This document shows, in pieces, positions 11,067 to 20,500 of a stretch of 25,130 nt of DNA (the stretch's first letter is position 1; the number at the start of each line of letters is the position of its first letter). Position numbers and translations under genes: made by a program. The stretch comes from Emmonsiellopsis sp. PD_33 (lineage: Eukaryota > Ascomycota > Eurotiomycetes > Onygenales > Ajellomycetaceae): the NCBI GenBank assembly GCA_032988165.1, contig JANTQF010000444.1:1-25130 (forward strand). Reading direction: 5' to 3'. The notes under the pieces were generated by a model. It was not told where the DNA came from, made no database searches, and saw only the letters and a program-made list of their open reading frames with translations.

Positions 11067-12197
11067 TCATGCCTGCTGGTCTTTCTTCTCCTTCCTCCAA
11101 AATCCTGGAATCTCATCAAGAGACAAAGAATAATTCCCCGGTGGGCGATAGTAATTCTCCTTCCATTTTGCCGGATCATGCAGAATATCGTAATGGCCGA
11201 CTGTAGACAAGACAGGAATATACATCCAGCCAACGTCTTCCTTTTCATTCTCTGTCTTCCCATCTTCCCAATCGAGATGGAGCTGCGGCTGAGACCTTTC
11301 CTTGCCCTCTTCCTCTTCCTCTACCGGTTCTGGCGTGCTCGGTTCCCACTCCCGTTTCAGAATCCTGATGACCGGCTCAGTCATGTGTTCCTGCGACTCG
11401 AGACAGATGTCATCAACAAATACGCAGAAATTATACCGCGTCGCACTGGCGATCTGTGTCTTCAATTCCTCGTAGGATTTGTTAGAATTGTCATCCCCTT
11501 CATCCGCATCCTCATCCTCTTCTATTTCCTCATCTTCCTCATCTTCCTCATCTTCCTGCTCCCTCCTCTCCGCCGCCTCCTCCAGACTCTTCGGCAACTT
11601 CTCCATCTCCCCATCAACCCATCTCTCAAAATCAGCCCTAATCATAGCCGGGGTAGCGCCATCAAACCCCCCCGGATCCTCTCTAATCACCAGCTCATGA
11701 CTAAGCCACAAATCCTCCATCCCCTCACCTTCCAGATAAGACTCTACATGACCCTTGATCAGCTCAAGCATTTGCTGCCAGGCCTCCTCATCGTCATAGG
11801 AACAGCGGTAAACAACGAAGCCCCACGTTTTGTGCTTTTGGAGGGGATCTGGGCGGATGGCGGTGGCGATGGAGGCGAAGGGAGGGTCTTCTTCCCATTC
11901 GAGGCCTGGAGTGATTTCCCGTGAGGCCATGTGGAATTGGAGTTTTTGTTGGTGGGGGGTGTGGGGTGTTATTATGGTTGTTGTGGTGGGTTGGGGCCGT
12001 GGTGCGGGGGTGGTAACCGTGGTGATGGCAGTGCTGGTGGTGGGGGATATGGCCACTGAATGGCGGAATAGGGATGTGGAGATAGTAGTTCTTAGACAGG
12101 GGTAGGTTGAAGGATTGACTCGTGCGAGTCTGAGGTTTGATCGGAGGAGCATGAAGGAGAGGAAAAGGAGCTTTGTCCTATGCATCCATCCTGTCAT
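11067..12197 (-). CDS. Acidic hypothetical protein, single exon, possible targeting presequence
   Basis: Uninterrupted frame of 376 codons with a true ATG at 12197. I do not recognise a named domain; the central part (around TWGFVVYRCSYDDEEAW) looks like a fungus-specific protein family of unknown function. Residues 1-93 contain no Asp or Glu and are rich in Arg, Ser, Thr, Leu and Pro, beginning with a short hydrophobic stretch. This is typical of a mitochondrial presequence, or of leader DNA translated by chance. A second in-frame ATG at 11930 (MASREITPG) starts the obviously globular part and would give a 287-residue cytosolic protein. Residues of roughly 205-240 form an almost pure Glu/Asp tract encoded by an imperfect trinucleotide repeat, and a second acidic patch follows later. 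The gene is divergent from the plus-strand membrane protein gene at 12553. No intron is required. Confidence 0.75.
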   Translation of the reverse strand: MTGWMHRTKLLFLSFMLLRSNLRLARVNPSTYPCLRTTISTSLFRHSVAISPTTSTAITTVTTPAPRPQPTTTTIITPHTPHQQKLQFHMASREITPGLEWEEDPPFASIATAIRPDPLQKHKTWGFVVYRCSYDDEEAWQQMLELIKGHVESYLEGEGMEDLWLSHELVIREDPGGFDGATPAMIRADFERWVDGEMEKLPKSLEEAAERREQEDEEDEEDEEIEEDEDADEGDDNSNKSYEELKTQIASATRYNFCVFVDDICLESQEHMTEPVIRILKREWEPSTPEPVEEEEEGKERSQPQLHLDWEDGKTENEKEDVGWMYIPVLSTVGHYDILHDPAKWKENYYRPPGNYSLSLDEIPGFWRKEKKDQQA

Positions 12198-12552
12198 GAT
12201 AGAGGGGAGAGAGGTTGTCAGGGGAGGGGGAGTTGGTGAAACAGAAGATGTTGTGTTGATATACCCAGGTAACAGGCCCTATATGGGTAATTGCCCTTTC
12301 GGGTTTAGCGCAATGTCGCGCATTTTAGACTACATTAATGATTAAACCCCCTCGTTGAGCCCAGATGCTAGTTAGCCAGCTAATTAATTATATACTAAAA
12401 ATAAGACAGCCGTTGGCGTGAGGCTGAGGCTGAAACGGCTATGGAGATTTTGGGGGGGAAAATGAAAATCTGATAAAGCATTTATTAAGGCCACCAGCTG
12501 CCTCTTCAACAGTGTTCTCATAGTGCTGATACCAACCAACCCTGCAGTCTAG
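12198..12552. promoter_or_regulatory. Shared intergenic region of a divergent gene pair
   Basis: These 355 bp separate the start of the minus-strand acidic protein from the start of the plus-strand membrane protein and must contain both promoters. The segment has a TA-rich patch at about 12375-12400 (TTAATTAATTATATACTAAA) and no open frame worth calling. Regulatory sites cannot be assigned from sequence alone. Confidence 0.5.
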
Positions 12553-14142
12553 ATGGCGTCCACAGCGGACTGCACGAGCGTTGGAGAGGCGAACCCTGAC
12601 GTCGCAGGCATCGGAGTAAGTGCTTGGACTTGGATGCTCCCATTTCACAAAAGCACGTCGGACTAACTAACTCCACGCAAAGATTCTCATTGCATTTGCA
12701 GCGCAGGCCTTGATATCTCTTGTCCTATCATTCTGGTCAGCGTCCCTCTTCTCAAACTGGCTCAAGGTGGCAAAGCCCGATCTTGTTTATGTTCCCATGA
12801 AGCCGGAGTATGGGAAACAGTACCCTCTTGCTTTTAAGGATTTTCTCAAAGGGACAGGGGAAGTTCCTGAAGATGCCTCTGTATGGACCAGAATATCCAC
12901 GTGGGCCAAATCGGAGGATGTGAATGTATTTTATGAGTGGGGTTGGTTCTCTTTGAAAGTAACAACAGATCGACCAATCGCTCGTGAACCAGGATATGAG
13001 CGGAGAATGTTAAGAGAGAACGAAATGAGACACAAGAAACTCGACATTATAAACGAATTGCTTCTTGTTGCGAGTGATGCACAGACTCTTAATGGTTTTA
13101 TTCCGAACCCCTTATTTTTATCTGTTTGGTGATTTGACTAACGTGACATAGGAATTTCGCTTGCGATAGCAGGGCTGATCGACTCGAAAGCCCTGACTTT
13201 ATATCACCTCCATGTCCTATACGACACAATAAATTTCACAGGGTAAGGAAAATATACTGATTGACTTATTCCTCTAATCATTACCACGAAACATGTACAT
13301 ATATTTCCCAAACTGATCCCTCACCCTTCTAGCGTTTCCAACTGTGCCGCAATCTTCTGTTCTATTTCTGCATCCACCGATGCCCGAAATAAGAGAACAT
13401 CCAGATATCTCTTCATCGCCATTTTCGCAATACTCTACCTAGCATTTAGCATCGTTTTCGGCATTCGCCTTACGAACTGGGACACCTCTGAGCCCGGAAT
13501 GTGCTACAGCTCGAGCGGCATCGCGCCCGCTAACAACCACCCTGGGGTTGATCACATTTACCTCGGCGCAACATGCGCATTTTTCTACGTAGCCTTGATA
13601 TGTGCCATTATCGACCCTAGTGCGCTAAGTCGGCTTCAGGACAAAGTGGCGCAAAAGACTCGCCTTGCTGAGACTCTCCAGCGAATTAGCAGGGGGGGGA
13701 TGAATTTCTCGTACTCTGAGGGTGCTCCGGAGAATACGGTCACGGAGAACAGTCGGATCATTCTCTCGCTAGCTATGTTGCAGTTTCCGGTGCATTTGTA
13801 TTTTATCGTTGCGCTGCGAGTAGCCAATACCGACCTATTGGAGGGTGGATCGGAGGAGAATGACTGGACGTTCGGGCAGGTAGTGGCAATCGTTATGCTT
13901 GGGGGCACGCTCCTGGAGTGTTATAAGGGGATTAGGGGTGAGTACGGTTATTCCCCTTTATGCATTTCAGAAAAGTTAATTCGCGCCATTTAGAATATTG
14001 GTTATGGAAGCGCGCTTTCGTAGCAGAGCAGGAAGCAGAGGGGCCAGAGGGAGCCAAGGAAGCCCAGATTGAATCTGCGTTACTTCTTAGGCAAAATCCG
14101 GACGAAGATCAAGAACAGCCATACAGCACAGGCGTCGCTTAA
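12553..14142 (+). CDS. Multi-pass membrane protein of unknown function (about 7 TM segments)
   Basis: Five exons join to 439 residues: 12553-12615, 12683-13094, 13152-13242, 13333-13937 and 13994-14142. Introns are 67, 57, 90 and 56 bp. The first has a textbook GACTAACTAAC branch region; the second has an unusual donor (GTTTTA), but only that join keeps the frame. The start ATG (MASTADCTSVGEANPDVAGI) is chosen because it precedes a hydrophobic segment and fits the frame exactly. I count about seven hydrophobic segments: near residues 20-45, 140-165, 170-195, 212-233, 262-283, 320-342 and 355-378. A charged, probably cytosolic tail rich in Glu and Gln follows. Such proteins are common as unnamed fungal families; the function is unknown. 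Seven segments could suggest a receptor-like fold, but I see no motif that supports this. Confidence 0.83.
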
Positions 14143-14959
14143 TCCACAGCACTGGAAGTTAATGCGGCAGAGTTCAATGACTTCTAACTACCGTGGACGG
14201 AGTACATGGTGGAGACTTCCTCTTGGCGCTGTGCTTCGCTTGGACATGTCTCTTCAGAGTCTCCGTATAAACTCACACCAAAGAAGGAAAGATAATGACA
14301 TTACGGAGTACCATGATAAGAATTCGAGGGATTGAATTTCATTTTGTTTTTAGAGACCGATTTGTAAGGGCTGGACAGTGTTTCTCTTGCAATAGCTTCT
14401 GTATCACTGGGGTGAACTTGCTCAATTTCTAGTATGTTAGTTCCCCCGCAAATTGCAATCCCTTATGATTCCCCATACTCCGTACAGTCGGTTCCAAAAG
14501 TTACGTTCAACACTAAAGAATTTCAGCTGAAATGCCAGCGCCTTTCCATCTTTTATCACAAGGATAGGATCGGGATTCGGGATTCGGGATTGCCAAATAC
14601 ACCCTTCTTTCAAAAGAATTGGTTCTTGGCTGCGTGTACGGGGTACTTACTAGCCAGGAAATGGGTATATTTAAGTATTCCCTGGAGGCTGGGTTGGATG
14701 ATCATCCCGGGGATCTTCTGTGGTTTGTTAACTAACCGCTCGAGGGGGGTGCCCGACGAAGCGGAGTTCGCAGTATCAACCAATAGCCGCATTATTCTTG
14801 CCTGGGAAGCCCCCTCATTTCCTCGTATTGGTTGGCGGAAATCGGATAACGCCGGTACTTGACGTTTTCAGCTCCGGTAGCGCACGCGGAGTCTTTCAGA
14901 TCGACGCTGATTTCCTAGCGAAGGAACGCGATGAGGAACAAGACGCGGAAACGACTTTA
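14143..14959. other. Intergenic region, no supported gene
   Basis: Between the membrane protein gene and the nested inverted-repeat elements. A 142-codon plus-strand frame (14434-14862) is open but has no domain or splice context and I do not call it. A perfect triple tandem repeat of CGGGATT lies at 14571-14591. A TATA-like GTATATTTAAG lies near 14665. Nothing else stands out. Confidence 0.45.
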
Positions 14960-15901
14960 GGGCGCGTCCAGTGCCAAAGGTAAATTTACTGTTGTGTGGT
15001 CATTTGTTGGCAAACTGCCATTTAGGGCGCGTTTAGTAAACCGGTCCAAAACGTGCTTTGGGACCAGATCGTGCCAAAGTTCCAATCTGGACCCAAAATC
15101 TGGGTTCAGAATGTGCTTTTCAGGCCTGGTGTTTAGTGAAATCCAGTAGATTTTACAGTCTCTGTAAGATATAGTGGGCTGGCACGTATTGTGCTCAAAA
15201 TTAGAGTTTAATGCCTATCTTTTACTGAAATAGGAAATCCTGGCCAGTTCCCAGGAGATTTTTCTTGAACCAGCCCAGGACTTGGTCCAAAACATGCTCA
15301 TACACCTGAATGGCTGAAAATTTCCACCTTTCTCTCACCTTTCTATAGAAGGAATAGTGTGGTAGCTGATCTTTCTCTAAGAAGATTAACCTACTTGGCA
15401 ACCTTTCTATATAGAGATAGTATAGTGGTTCCCACTAGCACTCACTAAGCTCACTAAATTAGTTGTAATCCATTACATCTCCACTATTTGGGTTCAATCT
15501 GTGCTGAGTTACTAAACGCGCCCTTAAGTTTAGCTTTAGCCTGATGGCATAACTGTATAAAATTCTCCTGAATTCAACTTCAAATACTATAAAATATCAG
15601 ATTATGGTACCAGGTGGTATATACTAAATTAATATGTATTTTACCCACTTACCTAGTATAAAAGATGGAGATACTAGAGCTCAAGAAGGAAAGATTAGGT
15701 GATTTTCTCAGGAGAGAACCCACTCAGAATGGGAAAAGATATAGAGAAAAAATAAACTACTCTCCTCTGATGGATATTTTTTTACCATTCAACAGTCAGC
15801 CCCACTTATTAGCCTTCATGTCTTGGGGCTGTTTATAAAAATACAACTCCACCTAAAATGACTATTCAACGGTCAATTTACCTTTGGCACTGAATGTGCC
15901 C
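14960..15901. mobile_element. Outer MITE-like inverted-repeat element (interrupted by a second element)
   Basis: The left end reads GGGCGCGTCCAGTGCCAAAG and the right end is its inverted copy, reading GGGCACATTCAGTGCCAAAG on the minus strand. The two ends agree over 28 positions with three differences, all transitions; the core CAGTGCCAAAGGTAAATT is identical. Both ends are flanked by a direct TTTA (14956-14959 and 15902-15905), a likely target duplication. The interior has no open frame of useful length, so this is a non-autonomous element of about 440 bp once the inner element and one copy of its duplication are removed. CpG is nearly absent from the interior. I cannot name the superfamily. 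Confidence 0.82.
15025..15523. mobile_element. Inner MITE-like element with 15 bp perfect inverted repeats
   Basis: The left end GGGCGCGTTTAGTAA (15025-15039) is repeated exactly in inverted orientation at 15509-15523. It is flanked by TTA on both sides (15022-15024 and 15524-15526). A three-base TTA duplication is typical of the PIF/Harbinger group, so this 499 bp element is probably a non-autonomous member. It lies wholly inside the outer element. Subterminal motifs recur in the same orientation: GGTCCAAAACGTGCTTT near 15042 and GGTCCAAAACATGCTCA near 15286, plus looser copies GGTTCAGAATGTGCTTTT and GGTTCAATCTGTGCTGAG. They may be transposase-binding repeats. No coding capacity. Confidence 0.85.
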
Positions 15902-16070
15902 TTTATTAACTCTCGATTTCTGCCTTTCCTGCGCCCATACTATGTCTCCTATCTGCCAAACTTCTCCTTGCCAACTCTGTCCAATATCCTTCCCACAGCC
16001 CATGTTGTGGCCTATTGCTCGTTACTCTGTTCCTCCCTTTAATTGCTCTCCAGGCTAGGACTTTTTCGCG

Positions 16071-16533
16071 ATGGCCTGGCAGGAAGTCTGGAGAGTGCCG
16101 GATGGCCAGAAGGGCAACTTTGCACTGACTGTGCAGCATGGGCAGACAGTTCCGTTTTCCTGGAGTGGATGGGGCTCTCAATGGACAGATCCATTCCTGA
16201 ATAAAGAAACAACAAATGACCTCTGGTTGACATCATATGATTATGATATATCACCGTTCTCGAAATTGATCGGAGGTAAGATAACTCTGAAAGATTGACT
16301 CACGGCTTCAACATTGCTAACTTTAACATGATATATAGAAGGGATTGACATCTCCAAAGCTGGCTCCTTTGCTTGGAGCATTGAGCTTCCCGATGACATG
16401 CTTTTCAAAACCACAAAATATGTCCTCCGTTTCAAGAATGCCGTGTCTCCACGGACTTTCTATAACCACACCTCTCTCCAGATTGCATCCACCGGGTTCA
16501 TTGTCCTGAATACTAAGAAGGCCACAACTACCA

Positions 16534-16566
<33 letters not shown>

Positions 16567-16886
16567 CACTTTCGACCACAACATCTTCAACAACTACTTC
16601 CGCCACTCCACCGCCGCAGGAGCCAGAGGCAAGCGGCCTAAGCACAGGCGCCAAGGCCGGAATTGGTGTCGGGAGTGTGGTTGCAGGCCTTGCGCTCATC
16701 GCGCTCATTGCTTTTGCACTCATGCGGCGGCGTTCCCGTAAAGGCCAGCAGACAACTACTACCGAGGCGTCGGACTACTATTCAAAACACATTAGCGAGG
16801 CGCCGGACTCTTCAAAACACTTTAGCGAGGCGCCGGACGATTTGTCAATGGCGCCTGTAGAGTTGCCAGGTAGCGGACTGAAATAG
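16071..16886 (+). CDS. Single-pass membrane protein with Ser/Thr-rich stalk
   Basis: Two exons (16071-16275 and 16339-16886) with a 63 bp intron (GTAAGA...TATAG) give 250 residues. The N-terminal part, about residues 1-128, is a beta-rich-looking domain with many aromatic residues (MAWQEVWRVPDG, FSWSGWGSQW) of a fungal family I cannot name. A Ser/Thr stalk follows at about 130-157, including a run of ten Ser encoded by a TCA repeat. A glycine-rich transmembrane segment lies at about 174-197, then a basic RRRSRK stop-transfer motif and a short cytosolic tail. The tail holds a tandem repeat of SKHxSEAPD. Layout resembles fungal surface proteins with a stalk and a single TM helix, such as Mid2-like sensors. 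However, I see no N-terminal signal peptide, and an in-frame stop lies just upstream of the ATG. The start is therefore probably right, and the TM segment may act as the membrane signal. Confidence 0.83.
16536..16564. repeat. TCA trinucleotide microsatellite inside the coding region
   Basis: A near-perfect (TCA)n run at about 16536-16564 encodes ten consecutive serines in the stalk of the single-pass membrane protein. Length changes here keep the reading frame, so the stalk length may vary between strains. Confidence 0.85.
16781..16840 (+). repeat. Two 30 bp tandem repeats encoding SKHxSEAPD
   Basis: Units 16781-16810 and 16811-16840 differ at only a few positions (TTCAAAACAC followed by ATTAGCGAGG or TTTAGCGAGG). 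A weaker third copy of the GAGGCGxCGGAC part lies just upstream at about 16763-16777. They encode the cytosolic tail repeat of the membrane protein. Confidence 0.85.
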
Positions 16887-17550
16887 GTTTTTCGGTTGTT
16901 GGATTGCTGGATTCCTGGACTGGACTGCTGGAGAGTTTAAATATGTGTGTGCTGCATGTATGTGTACATATTTGTCTTATGATTATAGGAAATCAAGAAT
17001 GGGATCGAGTACTGATGATGGGATAACATACTGGACTGTTGTTAGGAGAGACTTTGGGGCCCCATGTGGACCACCTCTGACTATCGAGGATAACGGTAGG
17101 GTAGGGCGCGTTTCCGGAAAATATTGCCTGAGCATACATGCCCTAGTTAACTCTCTACCTTCCTACCTTAAATAAATAGATTCAATCAATCAAGCTTTTC
17201 GTCCTCCAACACTATTTCTAAGGATCTAGAGAAATATTCATTGATTGTTCGGAACGTCGAATTGCATAAGATTTCCTACAAAGTCTTTTGCCCGCTTAGT
17301 CATCAATACCCTGGTTGTTGGATTCAGGGGTCAAGTCTCGGGTGGAACCATAGGAACTTGTCCATTCTTTGAAGGTGCATAATTTTCTCGATATTTCGCG
17401 TAAAAAAGAAGTAATTATGGGTGCGTCGAGTGCCAATAGCTAATTTAATACTTCAGTGGCAGAGATGATCAATATGATCCCTTGATGTTTTGTCCATCAT
17501 ATCTTCCCTAGTAGCTTTCAGTGGCTTGTATCTATGATCCATCATGCCCA
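16887..17550. other. Intergenic region between convergent genes
   Basis: This separates the plus-strand membrane protein gene from the 3' end of the minus-strand chitinase gene. It should contain the 3' ends of both transcripts. It holds a candidate degenerate transposon end at 17419 and a GGGCGCGTTT stretch at 17104-17113 that matches the first ten bases of the inner element, possibly by chance. I see no gene. Confidence 0.5.
17419..17447. mobile_element. Candidate solo, degenerate terminal repeat related to the outer element
   Basis: These 29 bases match the left terminal repeat of the element at 14960 at 23 positions, sharing GAGTGCCAA- and TAATTTA-type cores (here GGGTGCGTCGAGTGCCAATA). 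No inverted partner is visible between here and the chitinase gene, so the rest of the element is probably deleted or decayed. Confidence 0.5.
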
Positions 17551-20500
17551 TCATGGGGTAAATTTAATCTGATTTTGTGCCGCCTTCGCCAGTTTCCCGG
17601 ACTGGTATAGCAAGGCCGTTACCGCAGAATTGCTCACCGCGCCGCCTAAACTGAATTTGTTGTTTATCCGTCCCGCACCGTTGACCACAAAAGCCGTAGC
17701 GACCTGCACCATGTGCCCGTAGAGGTCCTTCTCGAACTCTTCCCAGATCCCCGCCAGGGGCTCTAGTCCTGGCATGTATTTGCCCGCAATGACCAACTCG
17801 TTTGCGAAATCACTTCTCGCTTTGTCGAGGCTATCCCTGAGGACGGCATCATTCAGGTAGTTGAAAACACCAATCGTCTAGACCCACGTAAGTAATGGAG
17901 GAATACGATGGGATATTGGCTTTGGTTAAACTTACCTTCTGCAGTTTCCCGGCGATGAGCTTTGCGGCCTCCATATCGCCCTTGGCGACTAGGTTGAGGG
18001 CCTTGTTAAAGGCGGCAGGGGCCATGGGTTGGTTCCCGTTTACAATATTCTTCTTGATCAGGTTCATATCCCCTGGGAGCAGCGACATGCCAGTTCGGTA
18101 CGCATAAGAGCCAATAATCTCAAAAACTCGGTCGTTTGGTGTTAAAGGAGCCGTCCAGTCTTTCACATCCGAAACTACAGCTCCGATACGCGGTAGGTCG
18201 ACATCATATACCTTGTGCCAGGTATCTAATAGTTTCTGTGGATCGACTACCTGTGCCTTCAGCTTCGCGCCTGAGGGCAAATATCCCGTCACTGCAGTTT
18301 TGAGAAATTTCCCAACCATTTGGATCTGGTAGACTGTGTTAGCATTTGTAGTGACGGCCTCTCATTTGTTTCCTCTATATCAGTACCTCCTGAAGATGCT
18401 CCGCTTGGAACCCAGTTCTTGGAAGATCCGAAAGTTTGACGAACTGAACCGCGGTGGATTCGCAAGTATCTTTTAACATCCTACTCCGTTGAAACGACGT
18501 TAGTTATCCAACCCCTAGTCGGAAATACCCCCTATGTTCAGTTGAGGGGCGGGTACCTGAAGCCTCCCATTAGAGGTAAAGTTTGAAGCCCTTCGCCCTT
18601 GAAGACTTTCCTCCCTGGTGGGTAAGGTCTGCTTATCAATTTAAGAGACTTGTATATATTCGTTCCTAGAAGTTCGGGTATTTTTAGGAGCATATTGCGG
18701 GAAGTACCAGGGAGTGCAGTTCTTGTTACAAGCCCTGATTCGGCGTATGTCCACCGCGTTATTCCGCGCCCATCTATATAGGACCGCTTGGAAATAACAT
18801 CGCCATCTTCGAGTCCTGACTCGTCCTCGCAATCATCGTCATCTCCGCAAACGTTTATGTCACAGTCAAGTGTTGTAAGCACATCGGTATTTGGCGTGCA
18901 GCAAAGCGACTTTTTTCGCCACCCTAGAGACGTCAATACCAATGTTATGGCAATACAGTTGGGAAAGGGGGGTATTTACAGGAGCACGAGGAATAACTAT
19001 CACCTCGGTCGCTCACCTCGAGCGTAACTTCGCTGTCCGAACAGGTATTATCGGCGCAATCCCCCGTACCCACCCAGTGGCAGTCTTTGTATGGTATGGG
19101 CTCACTCTTCTTACAACAGTAGTGATTCCCATGCTTAAAGACAGTCCCCCAACCTGTCCTGTCCCACATATATGCTATAGATTCTTCATCGTCTTTGCAG
19201 GAGCTGCCACTAGTTTCTGTTAGAAATAGTCTGACTTTGAGGACTCGATAGACTCACACGCCATCACTCCAGTGGCAGTTCTCATTAAAATCATCGAACA
19301 ATCCCATTTTGCAGCAGAACGCCTTCCCACCGCGTGAGCACCTACCGGTGCCAGACTCGCCAGGGGTACCCCCCCAGCTTGAACCGGCAATTTTAACCTC
19401 ACCGGGATGGCAACGGCCATTGCAGTCACCTCCGGATCCCCGCCAATAACAATCTTTAAGTCCGCTCTTACTGGGGCAGCAAATAGGTTTGCCACATTCA
19501 CCCTTCCCGGGAGGTTAGCTGCAGCCAGCAGGCTTAAAGTATGGATGTGTTTCGAAGGCTCTACTTACATCATCCCCTTTACAGCCATCTTTATCATATC
19601 CCATCCTGATGTCGGGAGAACAACTTGACGCTTGAGGGTTTTCCAAGTCCACCTGGTCCTTGTATTTCCAGCATTTCTTCCCGAGAAAATCATCGGTATT
19701 ATCGACGATAGGGATTTGTTCTTGACTTCTCTTTCGGCTTTTAGCAGTTCCTAAGTCGCTTTTCCCTGTCAAAGCTTTGTGTGCGGACAGTTCATAGTCA
19801 TCTACTCAGAGTTAGCACTGATATATAGCGAATAGAGTTGTGCTGGCCGCACCAAGATCAGAAGCCCATATTAGTGAACCAGAAAACCCAATGTCGTCAG
19901 CCCAATCAGACTTTTGCTTGAACGTATCCCCGTCATCATAGGAGATCCATTGGTTGGAATCCCAGGCAAAATACTTGACAGCCGCTTCCTTGTCATGAAT
20001 GACATCTACGGATGCCCTCTTAGAATCCTTCTTGTTGAGGATGTCCGCTATCTCGTAATGGGAAAGATCTAGAAAGTGTAAGTTGTGTATCTGATAGGTC
20101 CTGAGGCTATACTAACATCCACTTGTGCCCGTACAAACGCCAGCCTTGGCGCCACCACTGAAGGGACATCCAGGATCTATGCAGTTTGGATCTTGAAGGG
20201 TAAAAGCACGGCCATAGAAGCCAAAACCAAGCGCAACTTTTGAGGGCGGCACTTTGACTCTCCAAAGTAGTTCTACAGCGCGTTTGATCTCTGTTAAATT
20301 TGTGTGCCCCTGAACAATAGACCCGCTGCAGATAATCTAGTCAGCCACAAGCATGACTTTGGGATTTCCGGGGGGTATTACATTGGGTTCTGACTATCCC
20401 AAACTCCGTGGAGGTCGTACGACATCTAGAGTGATTAATTAGATCAACGCTGTCCTTGTAGGATATTTCCCTAGAACTTACCAGATTCATCCAGTCGCAG

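Noticed and set aside
11178..11924. 248-codon plus-strand open frame
   Set aside because: It is the antisense shadow of the acidic protein gene. Its Ser/Leu/Phe-rich runs are the complement of the Glu/Asp tract.
14434..14862. 142-codon plus-strand open frame
   Set aside because: No domain, no homologous look, and no connection by splicing to the upstream membrane protein, which ends at 14142.
17104..17113. GGGCGCGTTT as an end of another inner-type element
   Set aside because: Only ten bases match, there is no inverted partner and no TTA flank. Probably chance.
19802..19852. Stop codon TAA after LFAIYQC as the natural end of the chitinase catalytic domain
   Set aside because: A 51 bp intron with a TGCTAAC branch point removes it and restores a sequence typical of the family (SDLDDYELSAHKALTG).
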